Below are positions 45,825-55,077 of a stretch of DNA of 64,000 nt, piece after piece. The stretch lies in assembly GCF_029814935.1 (NCBI RefSeq), contig NZ_CP104582.1, positions 1,798,001 to 1,862,000 of the forward strand, in the 5' to 3' direction. A model generated the notes under the pieces. The model was not told where the DNA came from, did no database searches, and worked only from the letters and a program-made list of their open reading frames with translations. The position numbers and the translations under genes were made by a program. The stretch is from Pseudomonas sp. GD03919 (GTDB taxonomy: Bacteria; Pseudomonadota; Gammaproteobacteria; Pseudomonadales; Pseudomonadaceae). How positions within the stretch are numbered: the first letter of the stretch is position 1; every line of letters starts with the position of its first letter.

Positions 45825-46298
45825 ATGGCAGACGAAGAAAATACCTCCCCAGAAGAACAGGCCCTGGCCGATGAGTGGGCAGCAGCGCTGGCTGAGGCGG
45901 GCGATGCCGGGCAGGACGACATCGATGCGATGCTGGCTGCGCAGGAGACTCCTGCGCCTGCGGCACCGGCCGCTCCGCGTGCGCCGATGGAAGAGTTCGG
46001 CAGTGCGCCGCCAAGCAACCTGCCGGCCAATCTCGATGGGCCGAACCTGGATGTGATTCTCGACATTCCGGTGTCCATTTCCATGGAGGTCGGCAACACC
46101 GATATCACCATCCGCAACCTGCTGCAGCTCAACCAGGGCTCGGTGATCGAGTTGGATCGCCTGGCTGGTGAACCGCTCGATGTGCTGGTCAACGGCACCC
46201 TGATCGCTCACGGCGAGGTGGTGGTGGTCAACGAGAAGTTCGGCATCCGCCTGACGGACGTGATCAGCCCCAGCGAACGTATCAAGAAGCTGCGCTGA
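45825..46298 (+). CDS. fliN: flagellar motor switch protein FliN
   Basis: C-ring base protein. The C-terminal ~80 residues are the SpoA domain (LDVILDIPVSISMEVGNTDI, IRNLLQLNQGSVIELDRLAG). The N-terminal ~70 residues are acidic and Ala/Pro-rich and include QDDIDAMLAAQE at residues 30-41, which resembles the CheY-binding peptide of FliM. Length 157 aa, similar to other pseudomonads and longer than enteric FliN (~137). Confidence 0.95.
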   Translation: MADEENTSPEEQALADEWAAALAEAGDAGQDDIDAMLAAQETPAPAAPAAPRAPMEEFGSAPPSNLPANLDGPNLDVILDIPVSISMEVGNTDITIRNLLQLNQGSVIELDRLAGEPLDVLVNGTLIAHGEVVVVNEKFGIRLTDVISPSERIKKLR

Positions 46299-46300
46299 TC

Positions 46301-46732
46301 ATGGCCCGACTTTTAGCGTTGTTGCTTGCGCTGCCCGGGTTTGCGCTGGCAGCCGAGCCTGCGGACAAGGCCGCCACGCCCATGGCCGGCAGCGATGTGG
46401 CCGGCCAGTTGGGGCAGTTGCTGCTGGGGTTGCTGCTGGTCATCGGCCTGATCTTCGTCCTGGCCTGGCTGCTACGCCGCGTGCAGCAACTGGCGCCACG
46501 CAGCGGGCAGGTGATCAAGCTGTTGGCCACGCAACCGCTGGGGCCGCGTGATCGCCTGGTGCTGGTGCAGGTGGGCAACGAGCAGATTCTGCTGGGATTG
46601 TCTGCCGGACGTATCGCACCTCTGCATGTGCTCAAGGAGCCCGTGCACCTGGCCGATGCCGAGCCCGCTACGCCGGAGTTCGCCCAGCGCCTGATGGAGC
46701 TGCTGGGCAAGGATCAGAAGGACAAATCCTGA
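46301..46732 (+). CDS. fliO: flagellar biosynthesis protein FliO
   Basis: Inner-membrane assembly factor for the FliPQR export gate. It has a signal-like N-terminus ([17 protein letters not shown]), one membrane helix ([20 protein letters not shown], about residues 37-56) and a cytoplasmic domain with [20 protein letters not shown]. 143 aa. It starts two bases after fliN and its stop overlaps the fliP start by one base. Confidence 0.93.
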   Translation: MARLLALLLALPGFALAAEPADKAATPMAGSDVAGQLGQLLLGLLLVIGLIFVLAWLLRRVQQLAPRSGQVIKLLATQPLGPRDRLVLVQVGNEQILLGLSAGRIAPLHVLKEPVHLADAEPATPEFAQRLMELLGKDQKDKS

Positions 46733-47517
46733 TGTTGCGTTTGTTGCTGGTAGTGCTGCTGAGCCTGGCTGCTTCACTGGCGTTCGCCGAAGATCCGCCG
46801 GGTACCAGTTCGCTGATTCAGCAGGGCAGCAACCCATTGTCGATCCCGGCTATTACCCTGTCGACGGATGCCGAGGGGCAGCAGGAGTATTCGGTCAGCC
46901 TGCAGATTTTGCTGATCATGACGGCGCTGAGTTTCATCCCAGCGTTCGTCATGCTGATGACCAGCTTCACCCGCATCATCATCGTCTTTTCCATTCTGCG
47001 TCAGGCCCTGGGTCTGCAGCAGACCCCCTCGAACCAGATTCTCGTTGGCTTGGCGCTGTTTCTGACGATGTTCATCATGGCGCCGATCTTCGACCGGATT
47101 AACACCGATGCCCTGCAGCCCTACCTGAACGAGGAAATCATCGCTCAAGAAGCGCTGAGCCGAGCAGAGGTGCCGATTCGCGACTTCATGCTGGCGCAGA
47201 CCCGTGAGAGCGATCTGGCCCTGTTCGTGCGGCTGTCCAAACGCACCGACCTGGCCAGCGTGGAGGACGTGCCGCTGACCATTCTGGTGCCGGCCTTCGT
47301 CACCTCCGAGCTGAAGACCGCGTTCCAGATCGGCTTCATGATCTTCATCCCGTTTTTGATCATCGACATGGTGGTCGCCAGTATCCTCATGGCAATGGGC
47401 ATGATGATGCTTTCGCCGCTGATTATTTCCCTGCCATTCAAGATCATGCTGTTCGTCCTGGTCGACGGTTGGGCGCTGATTATGGGAACACTGGCCGCCA
47501 GTTTCGGCACCTTATAG
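46732..47517 (+). CDS. fliP: flagellar export gate protein FliP
   Basis: Core of the export channel. Cleavable signal peptide [19 protein letters not shown], then four membrane segments; conserved [40 protein letters not shown] and [20 protein letters not shown]. 261 aa. The position between fliO and fliQ and the high similarity to type III secretion SctR-type proteins make the call firm. Confidence 0.96.
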   Translation: MLRLLLVVLLSLAASLAFAEDPPGTSSLIQQGSNPLSIPAITLSTDAEGQQEYSVSLQILLIMTALSFIPAFVMLMTSFTRIIIVFSILRQALGLQQTPSNQILVGLALFLTMFIMAPIFDRINTDALQPYLNEEIIAQEALSRAEVPIRDFMLAQTRESDLALFVRLSKRTDLASVEDVPLTILVPAFVTSELKTAFQIGFMIFIPFLIIDMVVASILMAMGMMMLSPLIISLPFKIMLFVLVDGWALIMGTLAASFGTL

Positions 47518-47528
47518 CGAGGCTCATG

Positions 47529-47798
47529 ATGACTCCCGAGGTTGCGGTTGATCTGTTTCGTGAAGCGCTCTGGCTGATCGTGCTGATCGTCGGTCTGGCC
47601 GTGGTGCCGAGTCTGGTGGTGGGGTTGATCGTGGCCATGTTCCAGGCGGCCACGCAAATCAACGAACAGACACTGAGCTTCCTGCCACGCCTGATCGTGA
47701 TGCTGGTTACCCTGATCTGGGCCGGCCCCTGGCTGGTCAGTCAGCTGATGGAGTACACCCAGACGCTGATCCAGAACATTCCCTACCTGATCGGCTGA
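47529..47798 (+). CDS. fliQ: flagellar export gate protein FliQ
   Basis: An 89-residue protein of two hydrophobic hairpins: ALWLIVLIVGLAVVPSLVVG and LPRLIVMLVTLIWAGPWLV, with MFQAATQINEQTLSFLPRL between them, the FliQ signature. Two adjacent ATGs are possible (47526, 47529); GAGG at 47519-47522 is best spaced for 47529, which gives MTPEVAVDLF as in P. aeruginosa. Confidence 0.95.
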   Translation: MTPEVAVDLFREALWLIVLIVGLAVVPSLVVGLIVAMFQAATQINEQTLSFLPRLIVMLVTLIWAGPWLVSQLMEYTQTLIQNIPYLIG

Positions 47799-47805
47799 GG
47801 GTGCC

Positions 47806-48582
47806 ATGTTGGAGTTGAGCGATGCGCAGATCAGCAGCTGGGTGGGCCAGTTTCTGCTGCCGTTGTTTCGCATCGCCGCGATGTTGATGGTCATGCCGAT
47901 CATCGGCACCCAACTGGTACCGACCCGTGTGCGCCTGTATCTGGCGCTGGCCATCACCATCGTGCTGGTGCCGGTATTGCCGCCGATGCCGCAGGTCGAT
48001 GCGCTGAACTTGCGCAGCCTGTTGCTGATACTTGAACAGGTGCTGATCGGCGCCATGTTCGGTTTCATCCTGCAGTTGTTCTTCCACCTGTTTGCCGTGG
48101 CCGGGCAGATTATCGCCATGCAGATCGGCCTGGGCTTCGCCTCTATGGTGGACCCGGCCAATGGCGTCTCGGTGCCGGTGCTTGGCCAGTTCATGCTGAT
48201 GCTGGTGACCCTGCTGTTTCTGGCGATCAACGGTCATCTGGTGGCGTTGGAGATTCTGGCGGAGAGTTTCGTCACCTTGCCTTACGGCCAGGGCTTCATG
48301 GTCAACCATTACTGGACACTGGCGGGCAAGCTGAGTTGGGTGATCGGCGCGGGCCTGCTGTTGACCTTGCCGGCAGTGACTGCGTTGCTGGTGATCAACC
48401 TGGCATTTGGCGTGATGACGCGTGCAGCGCCACAGCTCAATATCTTTTCCATCGGTTTCCCGTTGACGCTGGCCCTGGGCCTGGTGATCTACTGGATAAG
48501 CCTTTCCGATTTCGGCAGCCTGTTCCAGGCGCTGGCCAGCGATGCTTTGCAGCAGCTGGGCGAATTCGCTCTGGTGAGGTAG
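47806..48582 (+). CDS. fliR: flagellar export gate protein FliR
   Basis: Third component of the FliPQR channel, 258 residues, six hydrophobic segments. FLLPLFRIAAMLMVMPIIGT, IAMQIGLGFASMVDPANGVS and IFSIGFPLTLALGLVIYWIS are conserved FliR regions. It follows fliQ by seven bases and is followed by flhB after two. Confidence 0.95.
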   Translation: MLELSDAQISSWVGQFLLPLFRIAAMLMVMPIIGTQLVPTRVRLYLALAITIVLVPVLPPMPQVDALNLRSLLLILEQVLIGAMFGFILQLFFHLFAVAGQIIAMQIGLGFASMVDPANGVSVPVLGQFMLMLVTLLFLAINGHLVALEILAESFVTLPYGQGFMVNHYWTLAGKLSWVIGAGLLLTLPAVTALLVINLAFGVMTRAAPQLNIFSIGFPLTLALGLVIYWISLSDFGSLFQALASDALQQLGEFALVR

Positions 48583-48584
48583 CC

Positions 48585-49721
48585 ATGGCCGAAAGCGAGA
48601 GCGGTGCCGACAAAAGCGAGGAACCCACAGGCAAGCGACTTGAAGAGTCGCGCAAGAAAGGTCAGATCGCTCGCTCCAAGGAGCTCAACACCCTGGCGGT
48701 CACCCTCACCGGCACCGTGGCCCTGATCATCTTCGGCGCCTACATGGGCAATGTGCTGATGGACATCATGCGCGGCAACTTCAGCCTGCCGCGTGAGGTA
48801 TTGATGAGCGAGCGCAGCATGGCGCTTTACCTGCTGGCTTCCGGCAAGGAAGCCCTGCTGGCGATGCAGCCATTCTTGATCGCCTTGCTGATCGCCTCCA
48901 TCGTCGGCCCTATCGCTTTGGGCGGCTGGCTATTTTCCACGGAAGCACTGCAGCCCAAGGCCAGCCGGATGAATCCGCTGGCGGGGCTCAAACGCATGTT
49001 CTCGGTTCAGGCGCTGGTCGAGTTGCTCAAAGCGTTGGCCAAGTTCCTGGTCATCCTCGCCGTGGCGCTGGTGGTACTTTCGGTGGATCAGGACGATCTG
49101 CTGGCCATCGCCAATGAGCCCATCGAGCCGGCCATCCTGCACAGTCTGAAGGTGGTCGGCTGGAGCGCTTTTTGGCTGTCCTGTGGCCTGATCCTGATCG
49201 CCGCTGTGGATGCGCCATTCCAGCTGTGGAGTCACAAGCAGAAGCTGAAGATGACCAAGCAGGAGGTGCGCGACGAGTACAAGGACACCGAGGGCAAACC
49301 CGAGGTCAAGGGGCGCATCCGTCAGTTGCAGCGTGAAATGGCTGAACGCCGCATGATGCAGGCCGTACCGCAGGCCGATGTGGTGATTACCAACCCGACT
49401 CACTTCGCCGTGGCGCTCAAGTACGACCCGGAGAAGGGAGGGGCGCCGCTGTTGCTGGCCAAGGGCGGCGACTTCCTGGCGCTGAAGATTCGTGAGATCG
49501 CCCAGGAGCACAAGGTGATGGTGTTGGAATCACCGGGGCTGGCGCGGGCCGTTTACTACTCTACCGAACTCGATCAGGAAATCCCCGCCGGTCTCTATCT
49601 GGCGGTGGCGCAGGTGCTGGCCTACGTCTATCAGTTGCGTCAGTACCAGGCCGGCAAGGGCAAGCGCCCCGGCCCGTTACCGGATTTGCCCATCCCGCCG
49701 GATCTGCGTCGTGACGCCTAG
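48585..49721 (+). CDS. flhB: flagellar export switch protein FlhB
   Basis: Inner-membrane protein of the export gate that self-cleaves to switch from hook to filament substrates. Four membrane segments in the first ~210 residues, then the cytoplasmic domain with the cleavage motif NPTH at residues 270-273 (VVITNPTHFAVALKYD). 378 aa starting MAESESGADKSEEPTGKRLE. The longer upstream frame overlaps fliR and is rejected. It ends the fliL operon; a hairpin without T-run follows at 49760-49781. Confidence 0.96.
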   Translation: MAESESGADKSEEPTGKRLEESRKKGQIARSKELNTLAVTLTGTVALIIFGAYMGNVLMDIMRGNFSLPREVLMSERSMALYLLASGKEALLAMQPFLIALLIASIVGPIALGGWLFSTEALQPKASRMNPLAGLKRMFSVQALVELLKALAKFLVILAVALVVLSVDQDDLLAIANEPIEPAILHSLKVVGWSAFWLSCGLILIAAVDAPFQLWSHKQKLKMTKQEVRDEYKDTEGKPEVKGRIRQLQREMAERRMMQAVPQADVVITNPTHFAVALKYDPEKGGAPLLLAKGGDFLALKIREIAQEHKVMVLESPGLARAVYYSTELDQEIPAGLYLAVAQVLAYVYQLRQYQAGKGKRPGPLPDLPIPPDLRRDA

Positions 49722-49796
49722 CGTTACCACTGCGTCAGCGCGGGCGTGCCGCGTTTTAGGCGGCAACCTGAGGCTTGCCGCTTAAAGCTGCCTTTG

Positions 49797-49812
49797 TGGA
49801 ACGCTTCTTGCC
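49797..49812 (+). promoter_or_regulatory. sigma-54 promoter of flhA-flhF
   Basis: TGGAACGCTTCTTGCC keeps GG-10-GC but has A for C at one conserved position. It is 57 bases upstream of the flhA GTG. A palindrome (GCGGCAA/TTGCCGC, 49760-49781) lies just before it. Confidence 0.75.
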
Positions 49813-49869
49813 ATAACCCCTTCAGGACGCACTCTCGCGTCAAAAGATTGAATGGGTTGGGGTAGTCAC

Positions 49870-52005
49870 GTGGCATTCAACATTAATCGCTCGCAGATCA
49901 TCGGAGATGCTCGTGGCAACCTGGCCGGGTTGCGCCAGGGCAGTCTGGGCATTCCTCTGCTGCTGCTGGCGTTGCTGGGCATGGTCACGCTGCCGGTGCC
50001 GCCGCTGCTGCTCGACACCCTGTTCACTTTCAACATCGCGCTGTCGATTGTCGTGCTGCTGGTCGCGGTCTACGCACTCAGGCCACTGGACTTCGCGGTA
50101 TTCCCCACCATCCTGCTGGTCGCGACCTTGCTCCGTCTGGCGCTCAACGTGGCGTCTACCCGGGTTGTGCTTTTGAACGGTCAGGAAGGCCCGCATGCGG
50201 CCGGTAAGGTCATCCAGGCTTTCGGTGAGGTGGTGATCGGCGGTAACTATGTGGTCGGCATAGTGGTTTTCGCCATCTTGGTGATCATCAACTTCGTGGT
50301 CGTGACCAAGGGTGCCGGGCGTATTTCCGAAGTGAGCGCACGCTTTACCCTCGATGCCATGCCCGGCAAGCAGATGGCCATCGATGCCGACCTCAATGCC
50401 GGTTTGATCGACCAGAACGAAGCCAAGAAACGGCGTAGCGAAGTAGCTCAGGAGGCGGATTTCTACGGCTCCATGGATGGTGCCAGCAAGTTTGTGCGTG
50501 GCGATGCCATTGCCGGCCTGTTGATCATGTTCGTCACCCTGATCGGTGGCATGGCCATTGGCATGCTGCAGCACAGCCTGAGCTTCGCCGATGCGAGCAA
50601 GATCTACGCGTTGCTGGTGATCGGTGACGGTCTGGTGGCGCAGATCCCCTCGCTGCTGCTGTCGACTGCCGCTGCGATCATGGTGACTCGCGTATCCAGT
50701 TCAGAAGACATGGGGCAGCAGGTCAACCGGCAGATGTTCGCTTCGCCGCGTGCCCTGGCCGTGGCGGCAGCCATCCTGATTGTCATGGGGCTGGTGCCGG
50801 GCATGCCGCATATCTCCTTCATCAGCCTGGGCCTGATTGCTGGCGGCGCCGCCTACTGGATCGCCAACAAGAAGCGCAGGGCGCAGGAGGCCGAGCAGCA
50901 GGAGGTGCAGCGGCAGCAGGAGCTGATTCCGGCGCAGAAGGCGCAGGAGGTCAAGGAGCTGGGCTGGGATGATGTCACGCCCGTGGACATGGTCGGTCTG
51001 GAGGTCGGCTACCGTCTGATTCCCCTGGTGGATCGCAACCAGGGCGGACAACTGCTGGCGCGAATCAAGGGCGTGCGCAAGAAGCTGTCGCAGGAAATGG
51101 GCTTTCTCATGCCCTCGGTGCATATTCGCGACAACCTCGATCTGGCGCCCAACGCCTACCGCTTGACGCTGATGGGCGTCAGCGTGGCCGAGGCCGAGGT
51201 GTATCCGGATCGCGAACTGGCGATCAACCCCGGCCAGGTGTTCGGCCCGCTCAATGGTATTGCCGCCAAGGATCCGGCGTTCGGTCTGGAGGCCGTGTGG
51301 ATCGACCCCACTCAGCGCGATCAGGCGCAGTCGCTAGGCTATACCGTGGTCGATGCCAGTACCGTGGTTGCCACTCACCTCAACCAGATCCTGCACAAGC
51401 ATGCCCACGAGCTGCTGGGGCACGAGGAAGTGCAGCAACTGATGCAGTTGCTGGCCAAGAGTTCGCCGAAGCTGGCCGAAGAGTTGGTGCCGGGTTTGGT
51501 ATCGCTGTCGACGCTGCTCAAGGTGTTGCAGGCGCTGCTGCAGGAGCAGGTGCCGGTGCGCGACATGCGCACCATCGCCGAGGCCATCGCCAGCGTCGCG
51601 CCGAAGAGTCAAGATCCCGCCGCGATGGTCGCCGCGGTGCGCGTGTCGCTGGGCCGCGCCATTGTGCAAAGCATCGTGGGACTAGAGCCGGAGCTGCCTG
51701 TGATCACCCTGGAGCCAAGGTTGGAACAGATCTTGCTGAACAGCCTGCAGAAGGCCGGTCAGGGCAGCGAGGATGGCATCCTCCTCGAACCGGGCATGGC
51801 CGAGAAGCTGCAGCGTTCCTTGGTGGAAGCGGCGCAGCGCCAGGAAATGCTCGGCAAGCCAGTGATTTTACTGGTGGCCGGACCGATTCGGGCGATGTTG
51901 TCGCGCTTCGCGCGGCTGGCGGTACCCAGCATGCATGTGCTGGCCTACCAGGAAATTCCGGACAACAAGCAGGTCACCATAGTCGCTACGGTCGGCCAGA
52001 ACTGA
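49870..52005 (+). CDS. flhA: flagellar export gate protein FlhA
   Basis: Large export-gate subunit. The N-terminal half has eight membrane segments, with FTFNIALSIVVLLVAVYALR and the FHIPEP-family signature GGNYVVGIVVFAILVIINFV and TLDAMPGKQMAIDADLNAGL; the C-terminal ~350 residues form the cytoplasmic docking ring. I favour GTG at 49870 (GGGGTAG upstream) giving VAFNINRSQIIGD and 711 aa; ATG at 49852 would add six residues and has a poorer ribosome site. flhF follows after 11 bases. Confidence 0.94.
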   Translation: MAFNINRSQIIGDARGNLAGLRQGSLGIPLLLLALLGMVTLPVPPLLLDTLFTFNIALSIVVLLVAVYALRPLDFAVFPTILLVATLLRLALNVASTRVVLLNGQEGPHAAGKVIQAFGEVVIGGNYVVGIVVFAILVIINFVVVTKGAGRISEVSARFTLDAMPGKQMAIDADLNAGLIDQNEAKKRRSEVAQEADFYGSMDGASKFVRGDAIAGLLIMFVTLIGGMAIGMLQHSLSFADASKIYALLVIGDGLVAQIPSLLLSTAAAIMVTRVSSSEDMGQQVNRQMFASPRALAVAAAILIVMGLVPGMPHISFISLGLIAGGAAYWIANKKRRAQEAEQQEVQRQQELIPAQKAQEVKELGWDDVTPVDMVGLEVGYRLIPLVDRNQGGQLLARIKGVRKKLSQEMGFLMPSVHIRDNLDLAPNAYRLTLMGVSVAEAEVYPDRELAINPGQVFGPLNGIAAKDPAFGLEAVWIDPTQRDQAQSLGYTVVDASTVVATHLNQILHKHAHELLGHEEVQQLMQLLAKSSPKLAEELVPGLVSLSTLLKVLQALLQEQVPVRDMRTIAEAIASVAPKSQDPAAMVAAVRVSLGRAIVQSIVGLEPELPVITLEPRLEQILLNSLQKAGQGSEDGILLEPGMAEKLQRSLVEAAQRQEMLGKPVILLVAGPIRAMLSRFARLAVPSMHVLAYQEIPDNKQVTIVATVGQN

Positions 52006-52016
52006 GGTAAAGGGTC

Positions 52017-53327
52017 ATGCAGGTCAAACGCTTCTTCGCTGTCGATATGCGGACCGCCATGAAACTGGTGCGTGACGAACTGGGCGCTGATGCCGCGATC
52101 ATCGGCAATCGCCGTGTCGCCGGTGGCGTCGAGTTGACTGCTGCGCTGGATTATCAGGTGCCGGCACCCGTGCGTCCGAACCCGGCGCTGGAAGCCGAGC
52201 TGCGCAAGACCCAGGCGCGCATCGCCAGCGCCCAGGCGGAGCTGAGCACGCGTGCCGAGCAGGATGCTGGCAAGGATCGTCAATTGTTCGCCAATGAATC
52301 GCTACTGGCACCCGAGCTGCCGGCGACTCCGGTCAAGCCGCAGCGCCCGGTCGAGGCCGCAGCGCCTGCTACGCCGGCGGTCGATCCACGTGCGCTGGAT
52401 GCCATGCGCTTCGAGCTCAATGGCCTGCGTGAGCTGATTGAGGTGCAACTGGGGTCGATCGCCTGGGGGCAACTGCAGAACCGCCGCCCGCAACAAGCCA
52501 ATCTGTGGCGTCGCCTGCAGCGTATGGGCCTGTCTGCCGAGCTATCGCAGGCGCTGCTGAGTAAGGTAGCCGGTGTGGCCGAGCCGCGCCAGGCCTGGCG
52601 CATGCTGCTGGCGCACCTGGCACACGCGATCAAGACACCCAAGGTGGAGCCGCTGGAGGAGGGCGGGGTCATTGCACTGGTCGGCCCGGCCGGCATGGGC
52701 AAGACCACGACACTGGCCAAACTAGCCGCACGCTACGTGCTTAAGTACGGCGCGCAACAGGTCGCTCTGGTGAGCATGGACAGCTTTCGCATCGGCGCAC
52801 AGGAGCAGCTCAAGACCCTAGGGCGCATTCTCGGCGTGTCGGTGACTCAGATCGACCCCGGTCAGTCTTTGCTGCAGGCAATGGCGCCCCTGAGCAAGAA
52901 GCGTGTGGTGCTGGTCGATACTGCCGGCCTGCCCGGCAGTGATCCGGCGCTGCGCCTGCAGCTGGAAAGCCTGGCCTCGCCGCGCATCAGGGCGAAGAAT
53001 TATCTGGTTCTGGCTGCAACCAGTCAGAGTCAAGTGCTCAAAGCGGCCTACCATAGTTACAAGCGCTGCGGTCTTGCAGGCTGCATACTGACGAAACTGG
53101 ACGAGGCCGCAAGCCTGGGCGAGGTTTTAGGTCTGGCTATAGGCCAGCAACTGCCGGTAGCCTATGTGGCAGATGGTCCGCGCATTCCTGACGATCTGCA
53201 GGTGCCGCGCAGTCATCAGCTGGTCAGCCGTGCAGTCGGTCTGCAGGCTGCCGAGGAGCCGAGTGAAGAGGCCATGGCGCAGATGTTCGCCGGTCTCTAC
53301 CACAACCCGGCGCAGCGCGCCGGCTGA
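52017..53327 (+). CDS. flhF: flagellar placement GTPase FlhF
   Basis: SRP-type GTPase that places the polar flagellum. N-terminal B domain MQVKRFFAVDMRTAMKLVRD, a variable linker, then the NG domain with P-loop ALVGPAGMGKTTTLAKLAAR near residue 220, VALVSMDSFRIGAQEQL and VLVDTAGLPGSDPALRLQ. 436 aa. It follows flhA in the same operon and precedes fleN, its functional partner. Confidence 0.96.
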   Translation: MQVKRFFAVDMRTAMKLVRDELGADAAIIGNRRVAGGVELTAALDYQVPAPVRPNPALEAELRKTQARIASAQAELSTRAEQDAGKDRQLFANESLLAPELPATPVKPQRPVEAAAPATPAVDPRALDAMRFELNGLRELIEVQLGSIAWGQLQNRRPQQANLWRRLQRMGLSAELSQALLSKVAGVAEPRQAWRMLLAHLAHAIKTPKVEPLEEGGVIALVGPAGMGKTTTLAKLAARYVLKYGAQQVALVSMDSFRIGAQEQLKTLGRILGVSVTQIDPGQSLLQAMAPLSKKRVVLVDTAGLPGSDPALRLQLESLASPRIRAKNYLVLAATSQSQVLKAAYHSYKRCGLAGCILTKLDEAASLGEVLGLAIGQQLPVAYVADGPRIPDDLQVPRSHQLVSRAVGLQAAEEPSEEAMAQMFAGLYHNPAQRAG

Positions 53328-53417
53328 AATAGCGACAGTGTTGCACCCTCTCGCGCAGGCGCGTGGGAGTGAACGGCCCGAGGGCCACGTCGAAGTTAGA
53401 CAAGGTGTAAAGAGAAC

Positions 53418-54248
53418 ATGGGTATGCATCCCGTACAGGTGATCGCAGTGACCGGCGGCAAGGGCGGTGTCGGCAAGACCAACGTATCGGTCAATCTGTC
53501 CATGGCCCTGGCTGATCTTGGTCGTCGGGTGATGTTGATGGACGCCGACCTGGGCTTGGCCAATGTCGATGTATTGCTGGGCCTGACCCCCAAACGCACC
53601 CTGGCCGATGTGATTGCCGGTGAGTGTGACCTGCGCGACGTCCTCCTGCAGGGGCCGGGCGGTATCCGTATCGTGCCGGCTGCCTCCGGCACGCAGAGCA
53701 TGGTCAGCCTCACGCCGATGCAGCATGCCGGGCTGATCCAGGCCTTCAGCGACATCAGCGAGAACCTCGACGTGCTGGTGATCGACACCGCCGCCGGCAT
53801 CGGTGATGCCGTGGTCAGCTTCGTCCGTGCCGCGCAGGAAATTCTCGTGGTGGTCTGCGATGAGCCCACCTCGATCACCGATGCCTATGCGTTGATCAAG
53901 CTGCTCAACCGTGACCACGGCATCAGTCGCTTCCGCGTTCTGGCCAATATGGCCCATAGTCCGCAGGAAGGCCGCAATCTGTTTGCTAAGCTGACCAAAG
54001 TGACGGATCGCTTCCTTGATGTCGCCCTGCAGTATGTTGGCGCCGTGCCCTACGATGAGTGTGTGCGCAAGGCCGTGCAGAAGCAGCGCGCCGTCTATGA
54101 AGCCTTCCCTCGCTCCAAGTGCGCTCTGGCGTTCAAGGCGATCGCTCAGAAGGTCGATACCTGGCCGTTGCCGGCCAATCCCCGTGGCCATCTGGAGTTT
54201 TTCGTCGAGCGTCTGGTGCAACAACCGACTGCAGACTCGGCCATATGA
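53418..54248 (+). CDS. fleN: flagellar number regulator FleN (MinD-like ATPase)
   Basis: ParA/MinD-type ATPase that binds FleQ and limits flagellar number. Deviant Walker A TGGKGGVGKTNVSVNLSM near residue 13, MLMDADLGLANVDVLLGL, and VLVIDTAAGIGDAVVSFVRA. 276 aa. Start ATG at 53418 follows AAAGAGAAC; a second in-frame ATG lies six bases on. Its stop overlaps the fliA start (ATGA). The 90-base gap after flhF shows no clear promoter. Confidence 0.95.
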   Translation: MGMHPVQVIAVTGGKGGVGKTNVSVNLSMALADLGRRVMLMDADLGLANVDVLLGLTPKRTLADVIAGECDLRDVLLQGPGGIRIVPAASGTQSMVSLTPMQHAGLIQAFSDISENLDVLVIDTAAGIGDAVVSFVRAAQEILVVVCDEPTSITDAYALIKLLNRDHGISRFRVLANMAHSPQEGRNLFAKLTKVTDRFLDVALQYVGAVPYDECVRKAVQKQRAVYEAFPRSKCALAFKAIAQKVDTWPLPANPRGHLEFFVERLVQQPTADSAI

Positions 54249-54991
54249 CAGCAGCCTCCGGACTTCGTATGTATAACAAGGCCCAGGCGCAGGACTCCCA
54301 GCACCAGTTGATCGAGCGCTATGCGCCGCTGGTCAAGCGTATTGCCTACCACTTGCTGGCACGTTTGCCCGCCAGCGTGCAGGTCGATGATCTCATCCAG
54401 GCCGGCATGATCGGCCTGCTCGAAGCCTCACGCAAATATGACTCCAGCAAGGGTGCCAGTTTCGAGACCTTCGCCGGTATCCGTATTCGCGGCTCCATGC
54501 TTGACGAGGTGCGCAAGGGCGATTGGGCGCCGCGTTCGGTGCATCGCAACAGTCGCATGGTCAGCGATGCGATTCGCACCGTTGAAGCGAGAACCGGGCG
54601 CGACGCTAAAGATCACGAAGTTGCGGCCGAACTCCAATTGAGTCTGGAGGATTACTACGGCATCCTTGGTGACACTTTGGGCAGCCGCCTGTTCAGTTTC
54701 GACGACCTGCTGCAGGACGGCGAACACGGCGGTTGGCACGAAGACGCCGGGCATACCCACCTCGAACCTTCGCGGGACCTCGAAGACGAACGCTTCCAGG
54801 CGGCCTTGGCCGATGCCATCGCCGGTCTGCCTGAGCGTGAACGTCTGCTGCTGGCGCTGTATTACGATGAAGAACTGAACTTGAAGGAAATCGGTGAAGT
54901 GCTGGGGGTTAGCGAGTCGCGCGTCAGTCAGCTACATAGTCAGTGTGCGGCGCGTTTGCGCTCGCGACTGAGTGAATGGCGTACAGGCTGA
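54245..54991 (+). CDS. fliA: flagellar sigma factor FliA (sigma-28)
   Basis: Sigma factor for late flagellar genes such as fliC. MTAASGLRMYNKAQAQDSQH matches P. aeruginosa FliA; region 2 contains LIQAGMIGLLEASRKYDSSK and GASFETFAGIRIRGSMLDEV, region 4 holds LPERERLLLALYYDEELNLK and EIGEVLGVSESRVSQLHSQC. 248 aa. Upstream in-frame starts overlap fleN and are rejected. Confidence 0.96.
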   Translation: MTAASGLRMYNKAQAQDSQHQLIERYAPLVKRIAYHLLARLPASVQVDDLIQAGMIGLLEASRKYDSSKGASFETFAGIRIRGSMLDEVRKGDWAPRSVHRNSRMVSDAIRTVEARTGRDAKDHEVAAELQLSLEDYYGILGDTLGSRLFSFDDLLQDGEHGGWHEDAGHTHLEPSRDLEDERFQAALADAIAGLPERERLLLALYYDEELNLKEIGEVLGVSESRVSQLHSQCAARLRSRLSEWRTG

Positions 54992-55077
54992 AAGCAACGC
55001 TCTCAGGCATTAGCGGTTTTCACGATTAAAGAACGTAGTTGCACGCGCAATACGTTTGGGACTGTACGGAGGTCGAC

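Noticed and set aside
47145..48230. Reverse ORF opposite fliP-fliQ-fliR
   Set aside because: Low-complexity Asn/Thr/Met-rich product that mirrors membrane-protein codons; not a real gene.
49760..49781. Hairpin GCGGCAA/TTGCCGC after flhB as a terminator
   Set aside because: No T-run follows; it may be a regulatory palindrome before flhA but termination is not supported.
55027..55055. Possible sigma-28 promoter before cheY (TAAAGAAC then CGCAATAC)
   Set aside because: The -10 part matches too poorly to GCCGATAA to be supported.
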